A stretch of DNA of 64,000 bases, taken from the NCBI RefSeq assembly GCF_010729105.1, contig NZ_AP022573.1:3968001-4032000 (forward strand), written 5' to 3'. The notes under the pieces are model-generated. The model saw nothing but the letters and a program-made list of their open reading frames with translations. It did no database searches and had not been told where the DNA came from. Positions 43,047 through 51,443 of this stretch are shown here, piece by piece (position 1 is the stretch's first letter; each line of letters begins with the position of its first letter). A program made the translations under genes and the position numbers. This DNA comes from Mycobacterium saskatchewanense (GTDB lineage Bacteria > Actinomycetota > Actinomycetes > Mycobacteriales > Mycobacteriaceae).

Positions 43047-43178
43047 TCATGCAGCGTGTGAATGCCGGGCTACCGGCCAGTGCATATTACGCGGGCTGAA
43101 GCGGAAGTTGTGGCGCTTCAGGTCGGGCAGCTCGCGGGTGAACTGATAGCCGGCGACGTTGAGCTCGATGATCCACAT
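43047..43178 (-). CDS. 43-aa small protein upstream of and overlapping the TetR gene
   Basis: ATG 43178, preceded by GGGAGAGA, opens a 43-codon frame beginning MWIIELNVAGYQFTRELPDL and continuing with a basic, aromatic stretch (KRHNFRFSPRNMHWPVARH) before the stop at 43047. The stop overlaps the alternative TetR ATG as ATGA. Composition is protein-like, without the Arg/Ala/Gly runs typical of shadow frames here. A promoter (TTGCTT, 17 bp, TATGGT) and a nested inverted repeat lie upstream. It may be a regulatory leader peptide, a small regulator, or a peptide product under TetR control; I recognise no family. Confidence 0.55.
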   Translation of the reverse strand: MWIIELNVAGYQFTRELPDLKRHNFRFSPRNMHWPVARHSHAA

Positions 43179-43203
43179 GTCTCTCTCCCGGCCGATGTTT
43201 TGC

Positions 43204-43234
43204 AATCATGCGCCGGGACCGGCGACCCATGATT
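43204..43234. promoter_or_regulatory. Nested inverted repeat, candidate TetR operator
   Basis: Outer arms AATCATG (43204-43210) and CATGATT (43228-43234) enclose an inner repeat CGCCGG-GA-CCGGCG (43211-43224). It sits between the -10 hexamer and the 43-aa ATG, overlapping the expected transcription start, which is the right place for autorepression or for a 5' hairpin. Confidence 0.5.
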
Positions 43235-43243
43235 ATGCTGAGA

Positions 43244-43272
43244 ACCATATAAGACATCAGTAAAGTAAGCAA
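43244..43272 (-). promoter_or_regulatory. Promoter of the 43-aa/TetR unit
   Basis: On the minus strand TTGCTT (complement of 43267-43272) and TATGGT (complement of 43244-43249) are separated by 17 bp in a strikingly AT-rich stretch. The remaining DNA up to 43415 holds no gene that I can support. Confidence 0.5.
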
Positions 43273-43415
43273 CTTTTATTCCCTAAGTAAACGCGAGTGC
43301 TCGGGAAACGGTTCACTGAGCGTTGCCAAGCGTCCTGATCAGGGCGATCGGAAAGCACCCGCAATATGGTGTGATGCATAACACCCGCTCGCGCCGACCG
43401 GCCGGGCCCAACGAC

Positions 43416-43493
43416 AAGCGCCGAGCGTGTACCCACGGCGAGAAATCGGCCGGCAGAGGCCGAAATCTCGCCCTGAGTTCACGCTCGGCGCTT
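43416..43493. repeat. 78-bp imperfect inverted repeat downstream of the aldehyde dehydrogenase
   Basis: Outer 14-bp arms (AAGCGCCGAGCGTG, 43416-43429; CACGCTCGGCGCTT, 43480-43493) are perfect. Then come symmetric 7-nt unpaired stretches, and inner 15-bp arms (43437-43451 and 43458-43472) with two central mismatches around a 6-nt loop. It begins 33 bp beyond the aldehyde dehydrogenase stop on that gene's downstream side, so it could terminate that transcript; its size also suits a dispersed palindromic element. Confidence 0.75.
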
Positions 43494-43526
43494 AGGTAAC
43501 GCCGGCTAGGTGTGAGCTGGTCGGCG

Positions 43527-44999
43527 TCAGCCCTCCAGGGTGTAGCCCATCGGCATCAACACGCTCTTCTGCTGCGTGAAGTGCTCCACGCCCTCGGGCC
43601 CGTTCTCGCGGCCGATGCCGGAGTTCTTGTAACCGCCGAAGGGGCAACAGGGGTCGAACGCGTACCAGTTGACCGCGTACGTCCCGGTGCGGATCTTCTC
43701 CGAGATCTCGATGCCGCGCGGAACGTTCGTGGTCCACACGCTGCCCGCCAGGCCGTAGGCCGAGTCGTTGGCGATCTTGATCGCGTCGTCCTCGGTGTCG
43801 TACGGAATGATGCTCAGCACCGGCCCGAAGATCTCCTCCTGCGCGATCGTCATCTTGTTGTGAACGTCGGCGAACACCGTGGGCTGCACGAAGTAGCCGC
43901 TGTCCAGGCCCTCGGGCCGGCCGCCGCCGCACACCAGCCGCGCGCCCTCCTCGATGCCCTTGGCGATGTAGCCCTCGACCCGGGCGCGCTGCTTCTCCGA
44001 GATCAGCGAGCCGATCTGGGCGCCCGGGTCGGACGGCAGGCCGACCGGCAGCGCCTGCACGAAACCGCCCACCGCGTCCACGATTTCGTCGTAACGCGAG
44101 CGCGGGGCCAGGATGCGGGTCTGGGCCACGCAGGCCTGCCCGGTGTTCATGATCCCGGAGAACACCAGCATCGGGACCGCGGCGGCCAGGTCGACGTCGT
44201 CCAGGACGATGGCCGCCGACTTTCCGCCCAGCTCCAGGGTGCACGGCTTGAGCATGTCCGCGGCGCGCCGGCCGATCTCCTTGCCGACGGCGGAGCTTCC
44301 GGTGAAGGAGAAGATGTCGACGTCCGGGTTGGATGTCAGCGCCTGGCCGGTCTCGATCCCGCCGGGCACCACCGACAGCACGCCCTCGGGCAAGCCGGCC
44401 TCGGCGAACACCTCGGCCAGCGCGTTGGCACTCAGCGGGGTTTCGGCCGCCGGCTTGAGCACCACCGTGCAGCCGGCGAGCAGCGCCGGGCCCAGCTTGT
44501 TGACAGCCAGGAACAGGGGCACGTTCCACGCGACGATCGCGCCCGCCACGCCGATCGGCTCGCGGTGCACGATGCTCTGCCCGTAACCGCCGTTGCGGAT
44601 CTCGCGCCACTTGACCTGTTCGGCCGCCGGCCCGGCAAAGAAGTTCAGGGCCCCGATCGAACTCATCCAGTGCATGGTCTCGATGCCCATCGGGGGCTGG
44701 CCCGTCTCGCCCCCGAGGAGCGTGATGAAGTGGTCCTTGCGCTCCTCCATCAACTTGAGCGCGTTGGCGATGACGGCCGCGCGCTCCTTCGGCGGCGTCG
44801 TCGGCCAGGGGCCGTTGTCGAAGGCGGCACGGGCCGCGGCGACCGCCGCGTCCACGTCGGCCGCCGCCGCCATCGGGACCTTGCCGACGTACTCGCCGGT
44901 GGCCGGGCAACGCACCTCGATGACCTCGTCGGACGACGGCTCCGCCCATTTGCCGCCGATGAAAAGCTTGTCGTACTCCCTTGTAGCGTTCTCTGTCAC
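43527..44999 (-). CDS. NAD(P)-dependent aldehyde dehydrogenase (Rv0223c homologue)
   Basis: The product has 490 aa. It oxidises an aldehyde to the acid. Visible are the Rossmann segment VAWNVPLFLAVNKLGPALLAG, the FTGSSAVGKEI nucleotide loop, the general base Glu in CTLELGGKSA (about 256) and the nucleophile C290 in NTGQACVAQTR; C-terminal PFGGYKNSGIGRENG completes the family pattern. It is close in position and length to Rv0223c. The physiological substrate is unknown. The start ATG 44999 is preceded by a GGAGGAG-type ribosome site (45003-45011 region). A large palindrome follows the stop. Confidence 0.94.
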   Translation of the reverse strand: MTENATREYDKLFIGGKWAEPSSDEVIEVRCPATGEYVGKVPMAAAADVDAAVAAARAAFDNGPWPTTPPKERAAVIANALKLMEERKDHFITLLGGETGQPPMGIETMHWMSSIGALNFFAGPAAEQVKWREIRNGGYGQSIVHREPIGVAGAIVAWNVPLFLAVNKLGPALLAGCTVVLKPAAETPLSANALAEVFAEAGLPEGVLSVVPGGIETGQALTSNPDVDIFSFTGSSAVGKEIGRRAADMLKPCTLELGGKSAAIVLDDVDLAAAVPMLVFSGIMNTGQACVAQTRILAPRSRYDEIVDAVGGFVQALPVGLPSDPGAQIGSLISEKQRARVEGYIAKGIEEGARLVCGGGRPEGLDSGYFVQPTVFADVHNKMTIAQEEIFGPVLSIIPYDTEDDAIKIANDSAYGLAGSVWTTNVPRGIEISEKIRTGTYAVNWYAFDPCCPFGGYKNSGIGRENGPEGVEHFTQQKSVLMPMGYTLEG

Positions 45000-45091
45000 C
45001 TGCGCCGCTCCTCCTCGTGACTCCGCGCCGCATCGTCGCCGGCGCGTATGGGCGCCACCCTACCCAAGCCGGCGCCAAACGAGAACATGTT

Positions 45092-45877
45092 TCATTCTCG
45101 GGGCTGGAGCACCAACACGAGATTGCTGACCAGGAACTCCCGGAGCACCGGCACCGACGTCAGCCACCAGGCCCATCGCGGGTGGTAGCGGGGAAATGCA
45201 GCTATCAGCGCGCCCGTGCCGGCGGCCCAGGCCAGGCCGTCGGCGGCGGACACCGCGAACAACGACGACCCGTAGTTGTTTTTCGCCGGATGGCCGTGTT
45301 TGCGCGCATAGCGCGCGGCGGCCCTGGCCCCGCCGAGGTAGTGCGTCAGGCCCATCTCGTGGCCGCCGAAGGGGCCGAGCCAGACGGTGTAGGACAGCAC
45401 GGCCAGCCCGCCCGGCCGGGTTACCCGCAGCATCTCGGCGCCGAGCCGCCACGGGCGCGGCACGTGCTCGGCGACATTCGAGGACAGGCAGATGTCCACG
45501 GAGGCGTCCGCGAAGGGCAGCGCCATGCCGGACGCCCGGACGAACGGGGCCTCGTTCCCCGAGGTGCCCGCCGGCGCGGCCGCGTGCATCTCCCGCGGGT
45601 CAGGTTCGACCCCGATGTAGTTGACCCCGGCGGCGGCGAAGGCCGCCGAGAAATATCCGGGGCCGCCGCCGACGTCGAGCAACGTGCGCCCGACCGGCGG
45701 CCCGCCGTGCGCGGCCGTCCACAGATCGCCCACCATCGCCGCGGTGTCGGCCGCGAGCGCGCCGTAGAAGCGCGCGGGGTCCGGCTGTTCGTAGCGGAAT
45801 TCCGACAGCAGTCGCAGCGAGCGGGCCAGCGTCGCCCGGCGGGCGAAGGCGTCGGCGACTCGGGCGGGGGTGGCCAC
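45092..45877 (-). CDS. SAM-dependent methyltransferase (Rv0224c homologue)
   Basis: The product has 261 aa. The SAM motif RTLLDVGGGPGYFSAAFA (about residue 67) is followed by YIGVEPDPREM, LPFADASVDICLSSNVAEHV and the post-motif PGGLAVLSYTVWLGPFGGHEMGL. This matches Rv0224c, whose substrate is unknown but which sits with envelope glycosyltransferase genes. I chose GTG 45877 (VATPARVADAFARRATL), which lies 7 bp after a -10-like TAGGGT and gives the length expected from H37Rv. It is divergent from the glycosyltransferase with 44 bp between starts. Confidence 0.9.
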   Translation of the reverse strand: MATPARVADAFARRATLARSLRLLSEFRYEQPDPARFYGALAADTAAMVGDLWTAAHGGPPVGRTLLDVGGGPGYFSAAFAAAGVNYIGVEPDPREMHAAAPAGTSGNEAPFVRASGMALPFADASVDICLSSNVAEHVPRPWRLGAEMLRVTRPGGLAVLSYTVWLGPFGGHEMGLTHYLGGARAAARYARKHGHPAKNNYGSSLFAVSAADGLAWAAGTGALIAAFPRYHPRWAWWLTSVPVLREFLVSNLVLVLQPRE

Positions 45878-45884
45878 GGGCCAC

Positions 45885-45890
45885 ACCCTA
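45885..45890 (-). promoter_or_regulatory. Candidate near-leaderless -10 of the Rv0224c homologue
   Basis: TAGGGT on the minus strand ends 7 bp before GTG 45877. It faces the TAGGCT of the divergent gene only 17 bp away. Confidence 0.4.
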
Positions 45891-45907
45891 CGCAGACGTG
45901 ACCAGGC

Positions 45908-45913
45908 TAGGCT
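45908..45913 (+). promoter_or_regulatory. Candidate near-leaderless -10 of the Rv0225 homologue
   Basis: TAGGCT ends 8 bp before ATG 45922, and there is no ribosome site in the gap. Its -35 region would overlap the divergent methyltransferase promoter. Confidence 0.4.
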
Positions 45914-45921
45914 GACGACTG

Positions 45922-47076
45922 ATGTCTGGTCCGCGCTCCGTGTTGCTGCTGTGCTGGCGCGACACCGGCCACCCACAGGGTGGGGGCAGCGAGGCCTATT
46001 TGCAGCGCATCGGCGCGCAGCTGGCGGCGGCGGGCATCGCGGTCACGCTGCGCACGGCCCGCTATCCCGGTGCGGTCCGCCGGGAGGTGGTCGACGGGGT
46101 GCGGATCGACCGCGCCGGGGGTCGGTACTCGGTTTACGTGTGGGCGTTGCTGGCGATGGCGGGGGCGCGGTTCGGAGTCGGGCCGCTGCGGCGCGCCCGG
46201 CCCGACGTGGTCGTCGACACCCAGAACGGCCTGCCCTTCCTTGCGCGCCTGGTCTACGGGCGCCGCGTCGTGGTCCTCACGCACCATTGCCACCGCGAGC
46301 AGTGGCCGGTCGCCGGGCGGGTGCTCGGCCGGCTGGGCTGGTACGTCGAGTCGACGGTGTCGCCGCGGCTGAACCGGCGTAACCAGTACGTGACGGTGTC
46401 GCTCCCGTCGGCCCGCGACCTGGTCGCGCTGGGCGTGGACAGCGAGCGAATCGCGGTGGTGCGCAACGGCCTCGATGAAGCCCCCGCGCAGTCGCTGTGC
46501 GGGCCGCGCGCGGCCGCCCCGCGCGTGGTGGTGCTGTCGCGGCTGGTGCCGCACAAGCAGATCGAGGACGCCCTGGACGCGGTCGCCGAGCTGCGGCGCC
46601 GGACGCCCGGCGTGCACCTCGACATCATCGGCGACGGCTGGTGGCGGCAGCGGCTGGTCGAGCACGCGCAGCAGCTCGGAATCTCCCAGGCGGTCACCTT
46701 TCACGGCCACGTGGACGACGTCACCAAACACCATGTGCTGCAGAGCTCCTGGGTGCACCTGCTGCCCTCGCGCAAGGAGGGCTGGGGCCTGGCGGTCGTC
46801 GAGGCGGCCCAGCACCGGGTGCCGACGATCGGCTACCGGTCCTCGGGCGGGCTGACCGACTCCGTCGTCGACGGGGTGACCGGGATCCTGGTGGACAGCC
46901 ACCCGGAGCTGGTCGACCGCCTCGAGGAACTGCTTGCCGATGCGGTGCTGCGCGACGAGCTCGGCGCCAAGGCGCAGGCGCGAAGCGGCGAGTTCTCCTG
47001 GGCGCAGAGCGCCGACGCGATGCGGGTGGTGCTGGAAGCGGTGTGCGCCGGCGGGTTCGTCAGCGGCGTGGTGTAG
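45922..47076 (+). CDS. Glycosyltransferase, GT4 family (Rv0225 homologue)
   Basis: The product has 384 aa of GT-B fold. The N-terminal acceptor domain starts VLLLCWRDTGHPQGGGSEAYLQRI; the C-terminal donor domain has VVLSRLVPHKQIEDALDA, LDIIGDGWWRQRL, FHGHVDDVTKHHVLQSS, and the EX7E-type element in PSRKEGWGLAVVEAAQHRVPTIGY. It retains nucleotide-sugar transfer chemistry; donor and acceptor are unknown. The neighbours Rv0224c and Rv0226c-Rv0228 suggest a cell-envelope glycan or glycolipid pathway. The 3' end overlaps the convergent Rv0226c homologue by 17 bp. Confidence 0.91.
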   Translation: MSGPRSVLLLCWRDTGHPQGGGSEAYLQRIGAQLAAAGIAVTLRTARYPGAVRREVVDGVRIDRAGGRYSVYVWALLAMAGARFGVGPLRRARPDVVVDTQNGLPFLARLVYGRRVVVLTHHCHREQWPVAGRVLGRLGWYVESTVSPRLNRRNQYVTVSLPSARDLVALGVDSERIAVVRNGLDEAPAQSLCGPRAAAPRVVVLSRLVPHKQIEDALDAVAELRRRTPGVHLDIIGDGWWRQRLVEHAQQLGISQAVTFHGHVDDVTKHHVLQSSWVHLLPSRKEGWGLAVVEAAQHRVPTIGYRSSGGLTDSVVDGVTGILVDSHPELVDRLEELLADAVLRDELGAKAQARSGEFSWAQSADAMRVVLEAVCAGGFVSGVV

Positions 47077-48835
47077 CCGAGCGCCGCCGCCAGGCGGCGG
47101 CCGCCGCGCCGGCCCCGCTGCCGGCCAGCATCGCCAGCCACGCCAGGTGGGCGACGACCGTCGCCGCACGCCGGCGGCCCGCCGCGCCCGGGGTGTCGCC
47201 GCCGATCCGGTAGAGCGCGAAATCGTGGTCCCGAAACACCGGCGTCAGCGCGTCGAGGGTGCGGGCCGCGGCGCCCAGGTCACCGGCGCTGTCCGATTCG
47301 ACGACCAGCCACCCGATCCCGGCCGGTGCCAGGGCGGACGGGTCGGGGCCGCGCAGCAGCAGGTCCTGCACCTGACGGGCGCGCTTGCCCTCGCCCGGGA
47401 CGACGACCCCCGAGATCGCCAGGTCGCCGGTGGTCAGCACGTCGGCGCGCAGCCAGCGCGGCAACGGGTCCAGCACCGGGGCCGGCCCGGACCACGAGAA
47501 CCGCCGCATGGTGCCGGCGGGCAGCACCGCGACGGTGCGGGGGTCGGCGTTCACGGCCGTGGACACCGCGGCCCAACCGGGTGGATAGTGGACCGGCGTC
47601 ACCCTGCCCCACACGCCCCAGGCCAGGTCGGGTAGCGCCAGGATCAGCGCGGCGCAGCACACCGACGCCGCGACCGCCGGCCCCAGGCGCCGCAGCGTCA
47701 CCACTGCGCCGGCGGCGGCCAGCGCGTAGCCCGGCACGGCCAGGGCCACCCACTTCTGCCCGTCGCGCAACACCCCGAAGCCGGGCGCGGCGTCGACCAC
47801 CGCGGCCAGCAGGTGCAGACCCGGGCCGGTCGCGAGGGCGGCCGGTACCAGCACGGCCGCCGCCGCCAGTACCAGCAGCGGCGCCGCCTCGCGACGGCGC
47901 ACCGCCACCGGCGACCCGGCTGCCACCACCCCCAGCAGCACCGCGGCGGACACGACCGCGAAAAGCGTTGCGCGCGAGGCCGGCACGGCTTGGCCGTTCC
48001 AGATGCCGCCGAGGCTGGCCAGGCTGGCGAGGGTGCCCAGGTCGGGTTCCGCTCGGGGCGCGAAGGCGCCGACGCCCAGCGCGTTCGCGGCGGTGTGCGA
48101 GGCCAGCGACGAACCCGTCGCCGCCGCGGTCAGCCAGGGCAGCGCCCCTATCAGCGCGGCGCCCAAAGTCGTTGCCGCACAACGCCAGCGCGGCGCGGCC
48201 TGGCTGGGGTCCGCGCCGGGCGCAGCCACGCACGCCAGCGCCACGGTCACGGCCAGCAACAATCCCGTCGGGGTGAGCCCGGCCAGCGCGATCCAGAAGA
48301 CCAGCCGAAGGACCCCGGGCCGACCGGCTCGCAGCCCCAGCATGGCCGTCGCCACCCAGGGCAGACAGCCGTAGCCCAGCAGCAGGCTCCAGTGCCCCTG
48401 CAAAAGCCGTTCGGCGACATAGGGATTCCAGACCGCCAGCGTGCAGGCGACGAACTGGCCGGCCGCGCCCGCAGCGGGGAGGGCCGCCGCGACCAGCCGC
48501 GCCGCGCCCCAGCCCGCGAGCCACAAGCCGACGACGAGCAGCGCCTTGACCACGATCCCGCCGTCGACCACCTGGGAGGCCAGCGCCACCGCGAAGTCCT
48601 GCGGGGTGGCGCGCGGCGCCGACGTCAGCCCGAGCGCGGCATCGGACAGGTACGAGCGCGGGGTCGACACCCCGTCGCGCAGGAGCAGGTAGCCGGGACC
48701 CAGAAGCGGCCCCAGCACCAGCAGCGCCAGGGCCAGGGCGTACCCGGGCAGGGTCCAGCGCACGGTGAGCTCGACCCGGCTACTCCCGTTCGGGCGGTTT
48801 GGGGTCGGCCGGGCCGGCCTCGGTCGGTTCGTCAC
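47060..48835 (-). CDS. Large polytopic membrane protein, GT-C-like (Rv0226c homologue)
   Basis: The product has 591 aa with roughly 12 hydrophobic helices between residues 25 and 420, then an extracytoplasmic C-terminal domain (~430-560) and a last membrane helix (~565-583). The layout and the first-loop sequence around RDGVSTPRSYLSD resemble GT-C type glycosyltransferases using polyprenyl-linked sugars, although I cannot assign the catalytic acids with confidence. The ATG at 48835 overlaps the Rv0227c homologue by 56 bp; a GTG about 24 codons downstream would reduce this. It is in one operon with Rv0227c. Confidence 0.82.
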   Translation of the reverse strand: MTNRPRPARPTPNRPNGSSRVELTVRWTLPGYALALALLVLGPLLGPGYLLLRDGVSTPRSYLSDAALGLTSAPRATPQDFAVALASQVVDGGIVVKALLVVGLWLAGWGAARLVAAALPAAGAAGQFVACTLAVWNPYVAERLLQGHWSLLLGYGCLPWVATAMLGLRAGRPGVLRLVFWIALAGLTPTGLLLAVTVALACVAAPGADPSQAAPRWRCAATTLGAALIGALPWLTAAATGSSLASHTAANALGVGAFAPRAEPDLGTLASLASLGGIWNGQAVPASRATLFAVVSAAVLLGVVAAGSPVAVRRREAAPLLVLAAAAVLVPAALATGPGLHLLAAVVDAAPGFGVLRDGQKWVALAVPGYALAAAGAVVTLRRLGPAVAASVCCAALILALPDLAWGVWGRVTPVHYPPGWAAVSTAVNADPRTVAVLPAGTMRRFSWSGPAPVLDPLPRWLRADVLTTGDLAISGVVVPGEGKRARQVQDLLLRGPDPSALAPAGIGWLVVESDSAGDLGAAARTLDALTPVFRDHDFALYRIGGDTPGAAGRRRAATVVAHLAWLAMLAGSGAGAAAAAWRRRSATPRR

Positions 48836-50060
48836 CGGCAGGATCCGGGGAATCGGCGCCGGGCGGTCCGACGTCGTCGCGCGGCGTGGGCCGTTGGGTG
48901 GGTAGCTTCTCGGTCTCGGCCTCGGCGCCGGGCACCGGTTCCTCCAGCCCGCTGCGGCCGAAGAATTCCTGGTCGCCGCGGTCCAGGCCGGGGTCGGTCA
49001 GCGCGCTCTCCGTGCGCAGGCTGAACGCGGCGAGCACTCCGCCGCCGATCAACGCGATCAGGCCGACGGCGGTGAAGGTGATGGGCAGCACCCGCGACCA
49101 CAGCGCCAGCCGGTCCCGCTCGTCGCGCGCGGCGTTGACCTGGGATTCGACGGTCTCCTCGTTGGAGGTGATCTTGTAGTCGACCAGCGTCATCTCGGGC
49201 TTGAGCGGATCCCGGGCGAAGTAGTGGTTGGCGTGCTCGGTCTCCTTGACGATGGTGCCCGTCACCGGGTCCACCCAGAAGGTCCGCTGCGCCGCGTAGT
49301 AGCGCGTCATGGTGACCTGCTCGCCGGGCTCGCCGGGCACCCCCCACATCGCCGCGGAGGCGGTGACCTTGGCGTCCTCGGCGCCGGCGTACAGCGACGG
49401 GTAGGGGATGGGGCTGGCCAGCCTGCCGTCGGCGTTGTAGCCGATGTTCTGCGTGAAGCGGTAGGTGGTCAGCCCGTTGATGTCTTCCTGGCTGTCGTAG
49501 TTGACGTCGAACGGCTTCTGCGCGATCGCGTCGAAATAGGGGTACGTCTTCTTTTCGGTGTGGAAGGGGAAGCGGTAGGCCAGGCCGTCGTGCCGCAGCG
49601 GGATCGCCGTCGGCGGGTTCTCGTCGCCGAAGGCGCGCGGCTTCTGGACCGACCCGCCGGCGTGCGTGTCGTCGGAGACGGCCATGGCCGTCTTGCGGTT
49701 CAGGGTGACCGTGTCCACGATCGCCAGCAGCAGCCCGCTGTCCTTCTGCTTGTCGGTGCGCCGCACCGAGGAACCTACCTGCAGCGTGACGACGTCGGCG
49801 TTGGCCGGCGACTCGACGCTGATCTGCTGCTGGGACACGAGCGGCACGTTCTGATTGACCGTCAGGTGCTCCGTGGACAGGGAGGCCGCATCGAGCGCGG
49901 TCCCGGTTCCGTCGCCGATCAGCGTGGTGTCGATGTCCAGCGGGATCTTGGTGATCCGGTGGCTGGTGTACGTCGACAACAACAGCGCAGCGATCAGCAG
50001 GGCGGCTCCGAGTCCGATGATCGCGCATGCGGCAAACCGCAACATGACTGCTCGGTTCAC
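48780..50060 (-). CDS. DUF3068 membrane-anchored protein (Rv0227c homologue)
   Basis: The product has 426 aa. An N-terminal membrane anchor (residues ~8-30) is followed by a large extracytoplasmic domain (residues 35-315) containing YRFPFHTEKKTYPYFDAIAQKPFDVNY-type sequence around 165-190 and TFWVDPVTGTIVKETEHANHYF-type sequence around 260-280; a second membrane helix (~322-345) precedes an acidic Pro-rich cytosolic tail. This is the DUF3068 pattern conserved in mycolic-acid bacteria; Rv0227c is reported as probably essential. The start is GTG 50060. It is upstream of and overlaps the Rv0226c homologue. Confidence 0.88.
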   Translation of the reverse strand: MNRAVMLRFAACAIIGLGAALLIAALLLSTYTSHRITKIPLDIDTTLIGDGTGTALDAASLSTEHLTVNQNVPLVSQQQISVESPANADVVTLQVGSSVRRTDKQKDSGLLLAIVDTVTLNRKTAMAVSDDTHAGGSVQKPRAFGDENPPTAIPLRHDGLAYRFPFHTEKKTYPYFDAIAQKPFDVNYDSQEDINGLTTYRFTQNIGYNADGRLASPIPYPSLYAGAEDAKVTASAAMWGVPGEPGEQVTMTRYYAAQRTFWVDPVTGTIVKETEHANHYFARDPLKPEMTLVDYKITSNEETVESQVNAARDERDRLALWSRVLPITFTAVGLIALIGGGVLAAFSLRTESALTDPGLDRGDQEFFGRSGLEEPVPGAEAETEKLPTQRPTPRDDVGPPGADSPDPAGDEPTEAGPADPKPPERE

Positions 50061-50225
50061 GTTGCCGTGCCCTCCCTAGTAATCCCCGAACTGGTGCCTG
50101 AAGCAAACCCGTTCGACCCTAACAGCAGGACATAAGGCATCCGCTCACGAACCCGATCCCGCCGCGCCGCGCGTTCCACGGGTGTACCCCGTTCGCTCGG
50201 CAGCACTCCAGGCAGACTGTGAAAG

Positions 50226-51431
50226 GTGACCGACGGCCCGCAACTGGGCGGCGCGCGCAGCTTCCTGCCCGCCGTGGAGGGGATGCGCGCCTGCGCCGCC
50301 ATGGGGGTGGTCGTCACGCACGTCGCCTTCCAGACGGGGCACTCCACCGGTGTCGGCGGTCGGCTGTTCGGCCGCTTCGACCTCGCCGTCGCGGTGTTCT
50401 TCGCGCTATCCGGGTTCCTGCTGTGGCGCGGCCATGCCGCCGCCGCGCGGGGCATCGGGTTGCGGCCCCGCACGGCCCACTACCTGCGGTCCCGGGTGGT
50501 CCGCATCATGCCGGCGTACTTGGTGGCGGTCGTCGTGATCCTGTCGCTGTTGCCCGACGCCGATCACGCCAGCCCGACCGTGTGGCTGGCGAACCTGACG
50601 CTGACCCAGATCTATGTGCCGCTGACCCTGACCGGCGGGCTGACTCAGATGTGGAGCCTGTCGGTGGAGGTCAGCTTCTACCTGGCGCTGCCGCTCCTCG
50701 CGTTCGTGGCGCGCCGCCTTCCGGCCGCCGCCCGGCTGCCGGCGATTGCCGCGCTGGCCGCGCTGAGCTGGGCCTGGGGCTGGGTGGCCCCGGTGGTGGC
50801 GCACTCCGGGCCGGGCATGAACCCGCTCAACTGGCCGCCCGCCTTCTTCTCGTGGTTCGCCGCCGGCATGCTGCTGGCCGAGCTGGCCTATCACCCGCCC
50901 GGGCCGGTGCACCGGCTGGCGCAGAACGGAGTGGGCCGCCTGGTGCTCGCCGTCGCCGCGGTGTCGGCCTATCTGGTGGCGGCCTCGCCGCTGGCCGGTC
51001 CGGAGGGCCTGGTTCCGGGCACCGCCAGCCAGTTCGCCGTCAAGACGGCGATGGGCTCGTTGGTGGCGTTCGCGCTGGTGGCCCCGCTGGTGTTGGACCG
51101 GCCGGACACCCCGCACCGGCTGCTGGGCACCACGTTCATGGTGACCCTCGGGCGCTGGTCCTACGGGTTGTTCGTGTGGCACCTGGCCGCCCTGGCGATG
51201 GTCTTTCCGGTCCTGGGCACGTTCCCGTTCACCGGCCGCATGCCGGAGGTGCTGGCGCTGACCCTGCTGTTCGGCTTCGCGATCGCGGCCGTCAGCTATG
51301 GGCTGGTGGAGTCGCCGTGTAGGGAAGCGCTGCGGCGCTGGGAGAAGCGCACCCGGCCGGGCCGGACACCCCGGGCCATGGAGACCGCAGACGCCGAGGT
51401 AGACGCCGAAGCCGATGCCGTCGCGCCGTGA
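50226..51431 (+). CDS. Acyltransferase family 3 membrane protein (Rv0228 homologue)
   Basis: The product has 401 aa with about 10 membrane helices. Family hallmarks are FLPAVEGMRACAAMGVVVTHVAF (with the conserved His), FFALSGFLLWR, the RSRVVRIMPAYL arginine motif, QMWSLSVEVSFYLALPLL and C-terminal GRWSYGLFVWHLA. Such proteins O-acylate extracytoplasmic sugars or lipids. The start is GTG 50226; the 165-bp gap to the divergent Rv0227c homologue shows no clear promoter hexamers. It ends 12 bp from the convergent MoxR operon. Confidence 0.9.
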   Translation: MTDGPQLGGARSFLPAVEGMRACAAMGVVVTHVAFQTGHSTGVGGRLFGRFDLAVAVFFALSGFLLWRGHAAAARGIGLRPRTAHYLRSRVVRIMPAYLVAVVVILSLLPDADHASPTVWLANLTLTQIYVPLTLTGGLTQMWSLSVEVSFYLALPLLAFVARRLPAAARLPAIAALAALSWAWGWVAPVVAHSGPGMNPLNWPPAFFSWFAAGMLLAELAYHPPGPVHRLAQNGVGRLVLAVAAVSAYLVAASPLAGPEGLVPGTASQFAVKTAMGSLVAFALVAPLVLDRPDTPHRLLGTTFMVTLGRWSYGLFVWHLAALAMVFPVLGTFPFTGRMPEVLALTLLFGFAIAAVSYGLVESPCREALRRWEKRTRPGRTPRAMETADAEVDAEADAVAP

Positions 51432-51443
51432 CGTCGCACCCGC

